Source: Polaromonas sp. | GTDB lineage: Bacteria > Pseudomonadota > Gammaproteobacteria > Burkholderiales > Burkholderiaceae_C | NCBI GenBank assembly: GCA_030683705.1 | Contig: JAUXPP010000158.1 | Location: forward strand, 40,242 to 104,241 | Reading direction: 5' to 3' | DNA: 64,000 nucleotides | In this document: one piece after another, positions 9,837 to 19,229 of the stretch | How positions within the stretch are numbered: the first letter of the stretch is position 1 | Layout of the letters: each line of letters starts with the position of its first letter | The notes under the pieces: model-generated | Seen by the model: the letters and a program-made list of their open reading frames with translations, nothing else | Told to the model about the DNA's origin: nothing | Database searches by the model: none | Position numbers and translations under genes: made by a program

Positions 9837-10502
9837 ATGGAGACCTCCACCACCCGTTCCATCGTCGAAGCGCTGACGCGTGCCATCGTCGATCACCGGC
9901 TGCACCCCGGCACCAAGCTGGCCGAGCAGAAGCTGGCCGATCACTTCGGCGTGTCGCGCACCCTGGTGCGGCAGGCCCTGTTCCAGCTGTCGCAAAACCG
10001 GCTGATCCGGCTGGAGCCCGCGCGCGGCGCCTTTGTGGCGGCGCCTGCCGTCAACGAGGCGCGCCAGGTGTTTGCCGTGCGTCGCATGCTGGAAGCCGAA
10101 ATGACCCGCGCCTTTGTGCGCGAAGCGACACCGGCGAAGATACGCGCGCTCCGGGAACATGTGGCGCAGGAAAAAGCCGCGCTGGCCAGTGACGACGTCG
10201 CCGGCCGCACCGAACTGCTCGGTGACTTCCATGTGCGCATGGCCGAACTGATGGGCAACGAGGTGCTGGCGCAGATGCTGGGTGAGCTGGTGTCGCGCTG
10301 CGCCCTGATCACGCTGATGTACCAGAGCGCCAGTGCGGCCGAACACTCCAGCGGGGAACACGCCGACATCGTCAAGGCCCTGGCCGCGAAAGACGAAGAA
10401 CTCGCCGTGCGCCTGATGGACGAGCACCTTCTGCACGTCGAACAAAGCCTGACCTTCGACCGCAAGGTCCCGAGCAACGATATTTCCATGGCGCTCTCAT
10501 GA
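9837..10502 (+). CDS. GntR-family (FCD) transcriptional regulator of ureide genes
   Basis: About 221 residues. An N-terminal winged helix-turn-helix (residues 5-70) reads GTKLAEQKLADHFGVSRTLVRQAL, typical of GntR. The all-helical C-terminal FCD domain (85-210) has the RRMLEAEMTR start, the DFHVRMAEL metal-site region (His) and the EHSSGEHADIVKAL segment. It is divergent from uraH, and its stop overlaps the puuE start (ATGA), so it heads the puuE-uraD/allC-M20 operon. It probably represses both directions through the palindrome at 9796-9809, with a ureide as effector; that role is inferred from position. A longer in-frame start exists, but it would place the operator inside the coding region. 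Confidence 0.88.
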   Translation: METSTTRSIVEALTRAIVDHRLHPGTKLAEQKLADHFGVSRTLVRQALFQLSQNRLIRLEPARGAFVAAPAVNEARQVFAVRRMLEAEMTRAFVREATPAKIRALREHVAQEKAALASDDVAGRTELLGDFHVRMAELMGNEVLAQMLGELVSRCALITLMYQSASAAEHSSGEHADIVKALAAKDEELAVRLMDEHLLHVEQSLTFDRKVPSNDISMALS

Positions 10503-11533
10503 CCACCTCCACCAACAACCCAGGACAATTTTCCGCCGGGCCGCCCCAAGGAAAATTCGCCCCCTCGGGGGGCAGCGCAGCACACGCAGTGGCAAGCGTG
10601 GGGGCCACATACCCCAGGGACCTGGTCGGTTACGGCCGCAACCCGCCGCACGCCCAGTGGCCGGACCGTGCGCGCATCGCCGTGCAGTTTGTGCTGAATT
10701 ACGAGGAAGGCGGCGAGAACTCGGTGTTACACGGTGACGCGGGCTCGGAGCAGTTCCTCTCGGAAATGTTCAACCCGCCGAGTTATCCCGAGCGCCACCT
10801 GAGCATGGAAGGCATTTACGAATACGGCTCGCGCGTGGGCGTCTGGCGCATCCTGCGCGAGTTCGAAAAGCGCAAGCTGCCGCTGACGGTGTTCGGCGTC
10901 AGCATGGCGCTGCAACGCCATCCGGAACTGACCGCCGCCTTTGTCGAGCTCGGTCATGAGATCGCCTGCCACGGCCTGCGCTGGATCAACTACCAGGGCG
11001 TGGACGAAGCCACCGAACGCGAACACATGCGCCTCGGCCTGGACATCATCACGCAGATGACGGGCCAGCGGCCACTGGGCTGGTACACCGGCCGCGACAG
11101 CCCGCGCACGCGCCGCCTGGTCGCCGACGACGGTGGCCTGGCCTACGACAGCGACTACTACGGCGACGACCTGCCCTTCTGGATGAAGGTCGAACGCAGC
11201 GACGGCACGCTGGTGCCGCGGCTGGTCGTGCCCTACACGCTGGACACCAACGACATGCGCTTCGCCCTGCCCCAGGGTTTTTCGCAGGCCGACGATTTTT
11301 TCACCTACCTGCGCGACAGCTTCGATGCCTTGTACGCCGAAGGCGACCCGAACGGCTTGAACGCGCCCAAGATGCTCAGCATAGGCATGCACTGCCGCCT
11401 GCTGGGCCGGCCCGGCCGCATCGTGGCGCTGCAGAAATTCCTCGACCACATCCAGCGGCACGAGCAGGTCTGGATCTGCCGCCGCATCGACATTGCCCGG
11501 CACTGGCAACACATCCACCCTTTCAAAGAATGA
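10499..11533 (+). CDS. puuE: allantoinase, PuuE type (polysaccharide deacetylase fold)
   Basis: 344 residues. It converts allantoin to allantoate; PuuE enzymes are the polysaccharide-deacetylase-like allantoinases. Visible motifs are VQFVLNYEEGGENS, LHGDAGSEQFLSE, the metal-binding region HEIACHGLRW, and TGRDSPRTRRLVADDGGLAYDSDYYGDDLPFW. The start overlaps the regulator stop. Between residues 13 and 36 the protein carries an insertion encoded by a dispersed 72-bp repeat (AGPPQG...APSGGS...SVGA), just before the conserved YPRDLVGYGRNPPHAQWPD start of the family. The downstream UraD-AllC gene overlaps its stop. Confidence 0.94.
   Translation: MTTSTNNPGQFSAGPPQGKFAPSGGSAAHAVASVGATYPRDLVGYGRNPPHAQWPDRARIAVQFVLNYEEGGENSVLHGDAGSEQFLSEMFNPPSYPERHLSMEGIYEYGSRVGVWRILREFEKRKLPLTVFGVSMALQRHPELTAAFVELGHEIACHGLRWINYQGVDEATEREHMRLGLDIITQMTGQRPLGWYTGRDSPRTRRLVADDGGLAYDSDYYGDDLPFWMKVERSDGTLVPRLVVPYTLDTNDMRFALPQGFSQADDFFTYLRDSFDALYAEGDPNGLNAPKMLSIGMHCRLLGRPGRIVALQKFLDHIQRHEQVWICRRIDIARHWQHIHPFKE
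10535..10606 (+). repeat. 72-bp dispersed element, copy inside puuE (family 2)
   Basis: It starts GCCGGGCCGCCCCAAGG and ends AGCGTGGGGGCC. It aligns without gaps to the copy inside the NCS1-kinase gene and is read in the same frame there, giving AGPPQG, AP-GGS, H-V-SVGA peptides in both proteins. It is translated near the N-terminus of allantoinase, outside the conserved fold. Confidence 0.85.
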
Positions 11534-13317
11534 CCATGGCCCTGACACTGGAACAGCTCAACACGGCAGCGCTTGCAGAGGCGACCGCCCTGCTGGACGG
11601 GCTGTACGAACACTCGCCGTGGATCAGCGAGGCGGCGCTGGCGCAGCGGCCCTTCCGGTCCCCGGCGCATCTCAAACACGTGATGGCGCGTTTGGTTCAC
11701 GACGCCGGGCGCGAGACGCAACTGGCATTGATCCGCGCCCATCCCGAGCTCGCCGGCAAAGCCATGGTCAGCCAGTCGCTGACCGCTGAATCGACGAGTG
11801 AACAAAACAAGGCCGGCCTCACCAACTGCAGCCCTGAAGAATTCGCAAAAATCCAGGCGCTCAATGCCGCCTACAACAGCAAGTTCGGATTTCCCTTCAT
11901 CCTCGCGGTGCGCGGGCCGCGCGGCACCGGCCTGTCGCGGCGGGAGATCATCGCCACCTTCGAGCGGCGCCTGGCGAATCATCCCGATTTCGAACTGGCC
12001 GAAGCCCTGCGCAACATCCACCGCATCGCCGAGCTGCGCCTGAACGACAAGTTCGGCGTGGAGCCACGCCTGGGCCACCAGGTATGGGACTGGCAGGAAG
12101 CACTGAGCGCCTTCAGCGATCCAGGCTATCGGGAAAAAGGCCAGCTCACGGTGACCTACCTGACCGACGCGCACCGCTCGGCCGCCGCCCTGATCAGCCA
12201 GGCCATGCGGGACAGCGGTTTCGATGAAGTGGGCACGGACGCCGTCGGCAACGTCGTCGGCCGTTACAAGGCCGCCAGGCCGGGCGCCAAAATCCTGATG
12301 ACCGGCTCGCACTACGACACCGTGCGCAACGGCGGCAAATACGACGGGCGCCTTGGCATCTTCACGCCCATGGCCTGCGTGGCCGAACTGTCGCGCCGCG
12401 GCGAACGCCTGCCCTTCGATTTCGAGGTCATCGCTTTCGCCGAGGAAGAAGGCCAGCGCTACAAGGCCACCTTTCTCGGTTCTGGCGCGCTGATCGGCCA
12501 GTTCAACCCGGACTGGCTGGAGCAGAAAGACGCGGACGGCATCAGCATGCGCGAGGCCATGCAACATGCCGGGGTGCCCGCAACGCTAGCTGCCATCCAG
12601 GCCTTGCAACGCCAGCCCTCGGACTACCTCGGTTTTGTCGAGGTGCATATCGAGCAGGGTCCGGTGCTCAACGAACTCGACATTCCGCTGGGCATCGTCA
12701 CCTCCATCAACGGCGGCGTGCGTTACACCTGTGAAGTCATCGGCATGGCCAGCCATGCCGGCACCACACCCATGAACCGCCGCCGTGATGCGGCCGTGGC
12801 GGTGGCAGAACTGGCGCTGTACGTGGAGCAGCGCGCTGCCCGTGACGGCGACTCGGTCGGCACCATCGGCATCCTCAACGTGCCTGGCGGCTCGACCAAT
12901 GTGGTGCCGGGCCGCTGCCAGTTCACGCTGGACCTGCGCGCGCCGAATGACGAACAGCGCGACGCGATGGTGGCCGATGTGCTGGCCGAACTGACATCCA
13001 TCTGCGAAAGGCGCGGGGTGCATCACACGGTGGAACAAACCATGCGCGCGGCAGCGGCGCCCAGCGCCCCCGCCTGGCAGCAGCGCTGGGAGCGTGCCGT
13101 CGACAGCCTGGGCGTGCCGCGTTATGCCATGCCCAGCGGCGCCGGCCACGACGCGATGAAGCTGCACGAGGTCATGCCGCAAGCCATGCTGTTTGTGCGC
13201 GGGCAAAACGCCGGCATCAGCCACAACCCGCTGGAAAGCACCACCAGCGACGACATCGACCTGGCCGTGCGCGCCTTCCAGTATCTTTTGAACCAACTCG
13301 CGAACGAGAACACATGA
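11530..13317 (+). CDS. OHCU decarboxylase / allantoate amidohydrolase fusion
   Basis: 595 residues with two enzymes in one chain. Residues 1-170 are UraD: HLKHVMARLVHDAG, the catalytic-His stretch IRAHPELAGK and FGFPFILAVRG. They decarboxylate OHCU to S-allantoin. Residues 180-595 are an M20 amidase of the AllC/hydantoinase-carbamoylase kind: metal motif GSHYDTVRNGGKYDG, AEEEGQRY, VEVHIEQGPVLN, the dimerisation region with SHAGTTPMNRRRDA, and the final metal His in GISHNPLEST. They hydrolyse allantoate. PuuE, which acts between these two steps, is encoded just upstream with an overlapping start, so three consecutive reactions come from two adjacent polypeptides. Translation could also begin at the third codon (Met). 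Confidence 0.93.
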   Translation: MTMALTLEQLNTAALAEATALLDGLYEHSPWISEAALAQRPFRSPAHLKHVMARLVHDAGRETQLALIRAHPELAGKAMVSQSLTAESTSEQNKAGLTNCSPEEFAKIQALNAAYNSKFGFPFILAVRGPRGTGLSRREIIATFERRLANHPDFELAEALRNIHRIAELRLNDKFGVEPRLGHQVWDWQEALSAFSDPGYREKGQLTVTYLTDAHRSAAALISQAMRDSGFDEVGTDAVGNVVGRYKAARPGAKILMTGSHYDTVRNGGKYDGRLGIFTPMACVAELSRRGERLPFDFEVIAFAEEEGQRYKATFLGSGALIGQFNPDWLEQKDADGISMREAMQHAGVPATLAAIQALQRQPSDYLGFVEVHIEQGPVLNELDIPLGIVTSINGGVRYTCEVIGMASHAGTTPMNRRRDAAVAVAELALYVEQRAARDGDSVGTIGILNVPGGSTNVVPGRCQFTLDLRAPNDEQRDAMVADVLAELTSICERRGVHHTVEQTMRAAAAPSAPAWQQRWERAVDSLGVPRYAMPSGAGHDAMKLHEVMPQAMLFVRGQNAGISHNPLESTTSDDIDLAVRAFQYLLNQLANENT

Positions 13318-13354
13318 TCGCAGCGCAGAACCGCTTCAAGCAAGGTCGCGTCCA

Positions 13355-13391
13355 CTCGGGGGGCAGCCCTGTATTTCAGGGCGTGGGGGCC
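13355..13391 (+). repeat. partial copy of the 72-bp element (family 2)
   Basis: Only the right half is present: CTCGGGGGGCAG, a diverged centre, then GCGTGGGGGCC. It ends 2 bp before the ATG of the M20 gene, so its GGGGG lies in the position of the ribosome-binding site. Confidence 0.65.
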
Positions 13392-13393
13392 TT

Positions 13394-14620
13394 ATGACAA
13401 ACGACGACGACAAGCTGGATGCCTGGATCGATGCCCACTTCGACGAAGAAGTGCGCTTCCTGCAGGAACTGATCCGTGTGCCCACCCCGACGCCGCCCGG
13501 CGACAATGCGCCGCACGCCGAACGCACGGCCGAGCTGCTCAAGGCTTTCGGCTTTGAGGCAGAGAAACACCCGGTGCCCGCCGCCGAGGTCCAGGCTTAC
13601 GGGCTGGAATCGCTGACCAACCTGATCGTGCGCCGCCCGTATGGCCCGGGCCCGACGATCGCGCTGAATGCCCACGGCGACGTGGTGCCGCCCGGTGAAG
13701 GCTGGACCTGTGACCCGTTTGGTGGAGAAATCCGGGACGGCAAGATTTATGGCCGCGCATCAGCGGTCAGCAAGTCCGACTTTGCGACCTTCACGTTTGC
13801 GGTGCGTGCGCTCGAGTCGCTGGGCCTGCCGCTCAAGGGCGGCGTCGAACTGCATTTCACCTATGACGAGGAGTTCGGCGGCGAGATGGGACCGGGCTGG
13901 CTGCTGCGCAACAAGCTGACGCGGCCCGACCTGCTGATCGCCGCCGGCTTCAGTTATGAGGTGGTCACCGCGCACAACGGCTGCCTGCAGATGGAAGTCA
14001 CGGTGCACGGCAAGATGGCGCATGCGGCGATACCGGCCAGCGGCGTGGATGCGCTGCAGGGCGCCGTGCAGATATTGACCGCGCTGTATGCCCAGAATGT
14101 GCTGTACAAACAAGTCAGCTCACAGGTCGCCGGCATCACGCATCCCTACCTGAACGTCGGCCGCATCGAGGGCGGCACCAACACCAATGTCGTGCCCGGC
14201 AAGGTCATGTTCAAGCTGGACCGCCGCATGATTCCCGAGGAAAACCCGGCCGAGGTTGAGGCCAGCATCCGCCAGGTGATTGCAGATGCGGCAGCGAGCT
14301 GCCCGGGCATCCAGGTCGAGATCAAGCGGATGTTGCTGGCCAACGCGATGAAGCCGCTGCCCGGCAACCAGCCGCTGGTCGCCGCCATCCAGAAGCACGG
14401 CCAAGCCGTGTTTGGCGAGGCGATTCCCGCCATGGGCACGCCGCTGTACACCGATGTGCGCCTGTATGCCGAAGCCGGTATCCCGGGCGTGATTTATGGC
14501 GCCGGGCCGCGCACTGTGCTGGAATCCCACGCCAAACGCGCCGACGAACGCCTGGTACTGGACGACCTGCGCAAGGCGACCAAGGTGATTGCGCGTACGC
14601 TGCGCGAGTTGCTGGTCTGA
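13394..14620 (+). CDS. M20-family amidohydrolase/peptidase in ureide operon
   Basis: 408 residues, ArgE/DapE type. The first metal motif NAHGDVVPPGEGW and the acidic pair YDEEFGG (general base and ligand) are present, as are the dimer-domain HGKMAHAAIPASGVDAL, GGTNTNVVPG and the last His in ESHAKRADE. The bridging Asp of the usual GRGaaDMKG motif is not there: the sequence is GRASAVSKSD, with Val in that position. This may define a subfamily with altered metal use, or I have misplaced the ligand. Position after puuE and uraD-allC suggests action on a ureidoglycolate-type intermediate, but the substrate is not proven by sequence. A family 2 repeat fragment supplies the sequence just before its ATG. 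Confidence 0.85.
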   Translation: MTNDDDKLDAWIDAHFDEEVRFLQELIRVPTPTPPGDNAPHAERTAELLKAFGFEAEKHPVPAAEVQAYGLESLTNLIVRRPYGPGPTIALNAHGDVVPPGEGWTCDPFGGEIRDGKIYGRASAVSKSDFATFTFAVRALESLGLPLKGGVELHFTYDEEFGGEMGPGWLLRNKLTRPDLLIAAGFSYEVVTAHNGCLQMEVTVHGKMAHAAIPASGVDALQGAVQILTALYAQNVLYKQVSSQVAGITHPYLNVGRIEGGTNTNVVPGKVMFKLDRRMIPEENPAEVEASIRQVIADAAASCPGIQVEIKRMLLANAMKPLPGNQPLVAAIQKHGQAVFGEAIPAMGTPLYTDVRLYAEAGIPGVIYGAGPRTVLESHAKRADERLVLDDLRKATKVIARTLRELLV

Positions 14621-14629
14621 ATTTGCTCT

Positions 14630-14678
14630 CTTTTTGATAGCTGCTTACGCATGTCAAATAAGGGTTGCAAGCCTTTTC
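14630..14678 (+). repeat. ATAGCTGCTTACGC element, copy 1 (family 3)
   Basis: TTTTGATAGCTGCTTACGC followed 12 bp later by AAGGGTTGCAAGCC. It sits 10 bp after the M20 stop codon in the convergent gap with lysR. Confidence 0.7.
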
Positions 14679-14698
14679 TATCAGTAAAAAGGCCTGAT

Positions 14699-15613
14699 TC
14701 AGGCTTTCGGCAGGGTTTCCCACCAGCGCTCGGCAAAGTGCCCCTGCAGGTAGGCCACGAAGGCCTGCACCTTGCCGGGCACCAGCTTGGGCGAGGGAAA
14801 CACCGCGTGGATCTCCTGCTCCGGCAGGCTGTGGTCGGCCAGCACTTCTAGCACCTGACCAGACGCCAGCGAATCGGCGGCCACATAGCGCGGCATGGCG
14901 GCAATGCCCAGGCCGTTGCGCGCCGCCGCCAGCACGGCCGACAGGTTGTTGGAGCGCAGCCGCCCGGCCACCGGCACCGTCACCGCCTCGCCTTTGGGCG
15001 AAACCAGGCGCCAGACATCGTCGCCCAGCACACTGCTGTAAATCAATGCGGCATGGCTGCTCAGCTCCCTCGGTTTCTTCGGCGTGCCGTACTTCTTGAG
15101 GTAACGCGGCGACGCCACCATGACCCAGGGGTTGGCACCGAGATAACGCGCACCCAGGCTGGAGTCGGCCAGCTTGCCCATGCGCACCGCCACATCCAGG
15201 CCCTGGGACACCAGGTCGGTGTAACGGTCCTCGAAGCTCAGGTCCAGCTGCACCTGCGGGTGCCGTTTCATGAAGTCCAGCGCCAGCGGCACGATCACGC
15301 GGCGGCCGAAAGCCACCGAGGTGCCGATGCGGAGCATGCCCTGGGCCTGGCTCTGGCGCAGGCGCACGATGTTGTCGGCTTCCTCGGTCTCGCGCACGAT
15401 GATCTTGCACTTCTCGTAATACAGCGCGCCGGATTCGGTCAGGCTCACGCCGCGCGTGTTGCGGTTCAGCAGGCGCACCTTCAGGCGCTCCTCGGTCGCC
15501 GCGATCTGCTTGGACACCGTGGGCTGGGTGGTCGCAAATTCGCGCGCCGCTTTCGAGAAGCTGCCGGTTTCCACCACCCGCACAAACATGTGCATGACCT
15601 GTAGTCTGTCCAT
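14699..15613 (-). CDS. LysR-family transcriptional regulator
   Basis: 304 residues. The N-terminal winged helix-turn-helix reads MFVRVVETGSFSKAAREFATTQPTVSKQIAATEERL, followed by the linker helix and a periplasmic-binding-like effector domain (MLRIGTSVAFGRRVIVPL, GLDVAVRMGKLADSSLGAR). It is divergent from gcl with a 111-bp gap containing a TATTCC-N5-GGAATA site. It probably controls the gcl-hyi-glxR operon in response to a glyoxylate-pathway metabolite; effector and sign are unknown. It belongs to the CrgA-like group by its overall pattern. Confidence 0.92.
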   Translation of the reverse strand: MDRLQVMHMFVRVVETGSFSKAAREFATTQPTVSKQIAATEERLKVRLLNRNTRGVSLTESGALYYEKCKIIVRETEEADNIVRLRQSQAQGMLRIGTSVAFGRRVIVPLALDFMKRHPQVQLDLSFEDRYTDLVSQGLDVAVRMGKLADSSLGARYLGANPWVMVASPRYLKKYGTPKKPRELSSHAALIYSSVLGDDVWRLVSPKGEAVTVPVAGRLRSNNLSAVLAAARNGLGIAAMPRYVAADSLASGQVLEVLADHSLPEQEIHAVFPSPKLVPGKVQAFVAYLQGHFAERWWETLPKA

Positions 15614-15631
15614 GGCCTGATGATAGTCACT

Positions 15632-15648
15632 TATTCCACCATGGAATA
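15632..15648. promoter_or_regulatory. LysR-type operator candidate upstream of gcl
   Basis: TATTCC and GGAATA are separated by ACCAT, containing the T-N11-A core expected for LysR regulators. It lies 19 bp from the lysR start and 77 bp from the gcl start. Binding is inferred from position and symmetry. Confidence 0.5.
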
Positions 15649-15724
15649 GCTTTTATGGTTTCGGGGCGCCTTCTGCATTGCTGAACCGCTGCCTACAGTC
15701 GGACCTCCAACAAGGAGACAAGAC

Positions 15725-17512
15725 ATGGCAAAAATGACAGCCGCCCAGGCCGCCGTCTGGGTGATGGAAAAAGAAGGCGTGACGCAGGCCTTCGGCATCC
15801 CCGGCGCGGCCATCAACCCGCTGTATTCCGCGCTGCGCAAGCAGGGCACGATCAGCCACATCCTGGCGCGCCATGTGGAAGGCGCCTCGCACATGGCCGA
15901 GGGTTACACCCGCGCCGCTGCCGGCAACATCGGCGTGTGTATTGGCACCTCCGGCCCGGCCGGCACCGACATGATCACCGGCCTGTATTCGGCCCAGGCC
16001 GACTCGATCCCGATTCTCTGCATCACCGGCCAGGCGCCGCGCGCGCGCCTGCACAAGGAAGATTTCCAGGCGGTGGACATCGAGTCCATCTCCAAACCGG
16101 TGACCAAGTGGTCGGTCACGGTGCGCGAGCCGGCGCTGGTGCCGCGGGTGTTCCAGCAGGCCTTTCATGTGATGCGGTCCGGCCGCCCGGGCCCGGTGCT
16201 GATCGACCTGCCGTTTGACGTGCAGATGGGCGAGATCGAGTTCGACATCGACACCTACGCGCCGTTGCCGGTCTACAAGCCGGCGGCCACACGCGCGCAG
16301 ATCGAAAAGGCGCTGACCATGCTCAACGAGGCCGACAAGCCGCTGATCGTGGCCGGCGGCGGCATCATCAACGCCGACGCATCGGAACTGCTGGTGCAGT
16401 TTGCCGAGATCACGGGCATCCCGGTGATCCCGACGCTGATGGGCTGGGGCACGATTCCGGACGACCACCCGCTGATGGCCGGCATGTGCGGCCTGCAGAC
16501 CAGCCACCGTTACGGCAATGCCACCATGCTGGCTTCGGACTTCGTGATCGGCATCGGCAACCGCTGGGCGAACCGCCACACCGGCTCGGTCGAGGTCTAC
16601 ACCAAGGGCCGCAAGTTTGTGCACGTAGACATCGAGCCGACCCAGATCGGCCGCGTGTTTTCGCCCGACTTCGGCATCGTGTCGGATGCCAAGGCGGCGC
16701 TGGAACTGTTCGTCGAGGTCGCCACCGAATGGGCGGCCCAGGGCAAGCTGAAAGACCGCGGCGAGTGGGCCTCGGCCTGCCGCTACCGCAAGGGCACCAT
16801 GCTGCGCAAGACCAACTACGACAGCGTGCCCATGAAGCCGCAGCGTGTCTATCAATGCATGGTCCGCGCGTTTGGCGAAGACGTCTGTTACATCAGCACC
16901 ATCGGCCTGTCGCAAATCGCCGGCGCGCAGTTCCTGCATGTCTACAAGCCGCGCCACTGGATCAACTGCGGCCAGGCCGGCCCGCTGGGCTGGACCGTGC
17001 CGGCGGCACTCGGCGTGCGCGCCGCCGACCCGACCCGCAAGATCGTGGCGCTGTCGGGTGACTACGACTTCCAGTTCATGATCGAGGAGCTGGCCGTGGG
17101 CGCGCAGTTCAAGCTGCCCTACATCCACATGGTGGTCAACAACTCCTACCTCGGGTTGATCCGGCAGGCGCAACGCGGCTTCGAGATGGACTACTGCGTG
17201 CAGCTCGGATTCGACAACATCAACACCGACCAGGACGAACCGGTGCGGGCCTACGGTGTGGACCACGTCAAGGTGGTCGAGGGCCTGGGCTGCAAGGCCA
17301 TACGCGTACACCGGCAGGAAGAACTGGCGCCGGCCATCCAGCAGGCCGAAGCCTGGATGAAGGAGTTCCAGGTGCCGGTGGTGATCGAGGTGATCCTCGA
17401 GCGCGTGACCAACATCGCCATGGGCACGGAGATCGACAACATCATCGAGTTCGAGGACCTGGCCGCCAGCCGGGAAGATGCGCCCACCGCCGTTGCAGCG
17501 ATGCTGGACTGA
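15725..17512 (+). CDS. gcl: glyoxylate carboligase (tartronate-semialdehyde synthase)
   Basis: 595 residues, matching the family length. It joins two glyoxylates to tartronate semialdehyde with CO2 release, using ThDP and FAD. The fold is that of acetolactate synthases: [15 protein letters not shown], the FAD domain with [15 protein letters not shown], and the ThDP-binding [15 protein letters not shown]...[10 protein letters not shown]. Residue 51 is Val in [13 protein letters not shown], the replacement of the usual catalytic Glu that characterises Gcl. Strong GGAG site at AACAAGGAGACAAGACATG. First gene of gcl-hyi-glxR, fed by glyoxylate from the ureide genes upstream. Confidence 0.97.
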   Translation: MAKMTAAQAAVWVMEKEGVTQAFGIPGAAINPLYSALRKQGTISHILARHVEGASHMAEGYTRAAAGNIGVCIGTSGPAGTDMITGLYSAQADSIPILCITGQAPRARLHKEDFQAVDIESISKPVTKWSVTVREPALVPRVFQQAFHVMRSGRPGPVLIDLPFDVQMGEIEFDIDTYAPLPVYKPAATRAQIEKALTMLNEADKPLIVAGGGIINADASELLVQFAEITGIPVIPTLMGWGTIPDDHPLMAGMCGLQTSHRYGNATMLASDFVIGIGNRWANRHTGSVEVYTKGRKFVHVDIEPTQIGRVFSPDFGIVSDAKAALELFVEVATEWAAQGKLKDRGEWASACRYRKGTMLRKTNYDSVPMKPQRVYQCMVRAFGEDVCYISTIGLSQIAGAQFLHVYKPRHWINCGQAGPLGWTVPAALGVRAADPTRKIVALSGDYDFQFMIEELAVGAQFKLPYIHMVVNNSYLGLIRQAQRGFEMDYCVQLGFDNINTDQDEPVRAYGVDHVKVVEGLGCKAIRVHRQEELAPAIQQAEAWMKEFQVPVVIEVILERVTNIAMGTEIDNIIEFEDLAASREDAPTAVAAMLD

Positions 17513-17525
17513 GCCCGGGAAAAAC

Positions 17526-18305
17526 ATGCCGAAATTCGCCGCCAACCTCACCATGCTCTTCACCGAGCTGCCCTTCATGGACCGTTTTGCCGCCGCCCGC
17601 GCGGCCGGCTTTGAAGCCGTGGAGTATTTGTTTCCCTATGACTACAGCAAGGAAGAACTCGTCGCCGCACTGAAAGACAATGGCCTGAAGCAGGTGTTGC
17701 ACAACCTGCCGGCCGGCGACTGGGCCGCGGGTGAACGTGGCATCGCCTGCCATGCCGGACGCACCGCGGAATTCCGCGAGGGCGTGAATCGCGCCATCGA
17801 TTACGCCACGGCGCTGGGCTGCCCACAAGTCAACTGCCTGGCCGGCAAGCTGCCCGAAGGCGCCAGCAGCACGCTGGCCCATTCCACCCTGGTGGCCAAT
17901 TTGCGCTTCGCGGCATCGACCCTGAAAGCCGCCGGCATACGGCTGCTGATCGAACCCATCAACACCTTCGATATCCCGGGCTTTTTCCTGTCACGCACCG
18001 ACCAGGCGCTGGCCATCCTGGATGAAGTGGCATCGCCCAACCTGTTCATTCAGTACGACATCTACCACGCACAGCGCATGGAGGGCGAACTCGCCAACAC
18101 CCTCGGCAAGAACCTCGCACGGATCGGCCACATCCAGCTGGCCGACATCCCGGGACGCAACGAACCGGGCACCGGCGAGATCAACTATCCCTGGCTGTTC
18201 AAACACATAGCCGCCATCGGCTACAGCGGCTGGATCGGCTGCGAATACAAACCCAAAACCACCACCACCGAAGGCCTGGGCTGGCTGGCAGGAGCAAACA
18301 CATGA
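17526..18305 (+). CDS. hyi: hydroxypyruvate isomerase
   Basis: 259 residues. TIM-barrel isomerase interconverting hydroxypyruvate and tartronate semialdehyde. Typical Hyi features are the start MPKFAANLTMLFTE, FEAVEYLFPYDYS, LIEPINTFDIPGFFL, QYDIYHAQRMEGEL, HIQLADIPGRNEPGTGEI and GWIGCEYKP, which carry the metal ligands. ATG at 17526 follows GGGAAAAAC; the longer in-frame extension overlaps the end of gcl and does not fit the family start. Its stop overlaps glxR (ATGA). Confidence 0.95.
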   Translation: MPKFAANLTMLFTELPFMDRFAAARAAGFEAVEYLFPYDYSKEELVAALKDNGLKQVLHNLPAGDWAAGERGIACHAGRTAEFREGVNRAIDYATALGCPQVNCLAGKLPEGASSTLAHSTLVANLRFAASTLKAAGIRLLIEPINTFDIPGFFLSRTDQALAILDEVASPNLFIQYDIYHAQRMEGELANTLGKNLARIGHIQLADIPGRNEPGTGEINYPWLFKHIAAIGYSGWIGCEYKPKTTTTEGLGWLAGANT

Positions 18306-19204
18306 CCAAATCAGGACTGAGGCTGGGCTTTATCGGGCTGGGCATCATGGGCGCGCCCATGGCCATGCACCTGCTGCAGGCCGGCCACATGCTGTTCGTC
18401 AACACCCTGGGCAAGGTGCCGCAAGAGCTGGCCGACAGCGGCGCGACACTTTGCACCACGGCACGCGGCGTGGCGGAACGCGCCGACATCATTTTTGTGA
18501 TGGTGCCCGACACGCCCGACGTGGAGGCCGTGCTCTTCGGCAACGAAGGCGTTGCTGCCGGCTTGTCCAAAGGCAAAACCGTGGTCGACTGCAGCTCCAT
18601 CGACCCGATCGCCACCCGCAGTTTTGCCAAAAAAATCCAGGCCCTCGGCTGTGAATGGCTGGATGCACCGGTCTCCGGCGGTGAGGTCGGCGCCAAGGCC
18701 GCCAGCCTGACCATCATGGTCGGCGGCGAGCCTTCGACCTTCGAACGGGTCAAGCCGCTGTTCGAGCTGATGGGCAAAAACGTCACCCTGGTCGGCGGCC
18801 CCGGCGATGGCCAGGTCTGCAAGGTGGCCAACCAGATCATTGTGGCGCTGACGATTGCCGCTGTCGGAGAGGCGCTGGTGTTTGCCTCCAAAGCCGGCGC
18901 CGACCCGGCCCGCGTGCGCGCTGCGCTGATGGGCGGCTTCGCCTCGTCGCGCATTCTCGAAGTGCACGGCGAACGCATGATCAAACGGACCTTTGCTCCG
19001 GGTTTCCGCATCGCGCTGCACCAGAAAGACCTGAACCTGGCGCTGCAGGGCGCCCGGGCGCTCGGGATTGCCCTGCCGCAAACCGCCGGCGCGGCGCAAC
19101 TGATGCAGTCCTGCGTGGCCCTCGGCCATGGCCAGGCCGATCACTCGGCACTCGTCAAGGCGCTGGAAGCCATGGCCCAGCACCCGGTGGCGCCGGACGC
19201 CTGA
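18302..19204 (+). CDS. glxR: tartronate-semialdehyde reductase (2-hydroxy-3-oxopropionate reductase)
   Basis: 300 residues. Beta-hydroxyacid dehydrogenase family: Rossmann motif GFIGLGIMGAPMAMHL, substrate-binding DAPVSGGEVGAKAASL, the catalytic Lys region GQVCKVANQIIV (Lys in the K-x-x-N motif) and a C-terminal helical domain ending QKDLNLALQGAR. It reduces tartronate semialdehyde to glycerate with NAD(P)H, completing the route from glyoxylate. Its start overlaps the hyi stop. A strong terminator follows 26 bp downstream. Confidence 0.95.
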   Translation: MTKSGLRLGFIGLGIMGAPMAMHLLQAGHMLFVNTLGKVPQELADSGATLCTTARGVAERADIIFVMVPDTPDVEAVLFGNEGVAAGLSKGKTVVDCSSIDPIATRSFAKKIQALGCEWLDAPVSGGEVGAKAASLTIMVGGEPSTFERVKPLFELMGKNVTLVGGPGDGQVCKVANQIIVALTIAAVGEALVFASKAGADPARVRAALMGGFASSRILEVHGERMIKRTFAPGFRIALHQKDLNLALQGARALGIALPQTAGAAQLMQSCVALGHGQADHSALVKALEAMAQHPVAPDA

Positions 19205-19229
19205 CCCGGTCATACGGCGGCAAGCCAGT

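Noticed and set aside
14680..14705. AAAGGCCTGATTCAGGCTTT hairpin as terminator between the M20 gene and lysR
   Set aside because: The stem is short with almost no loop and overlaps the lysR stop; not strong enough to annotate.
15662..15678. Possible sigma54 promoter upstream of gcl
   Set aside because: GG-N10-GC spacing is present, but only about half of the other positions match; a LysR-activated sigma70 promoter is simpler.
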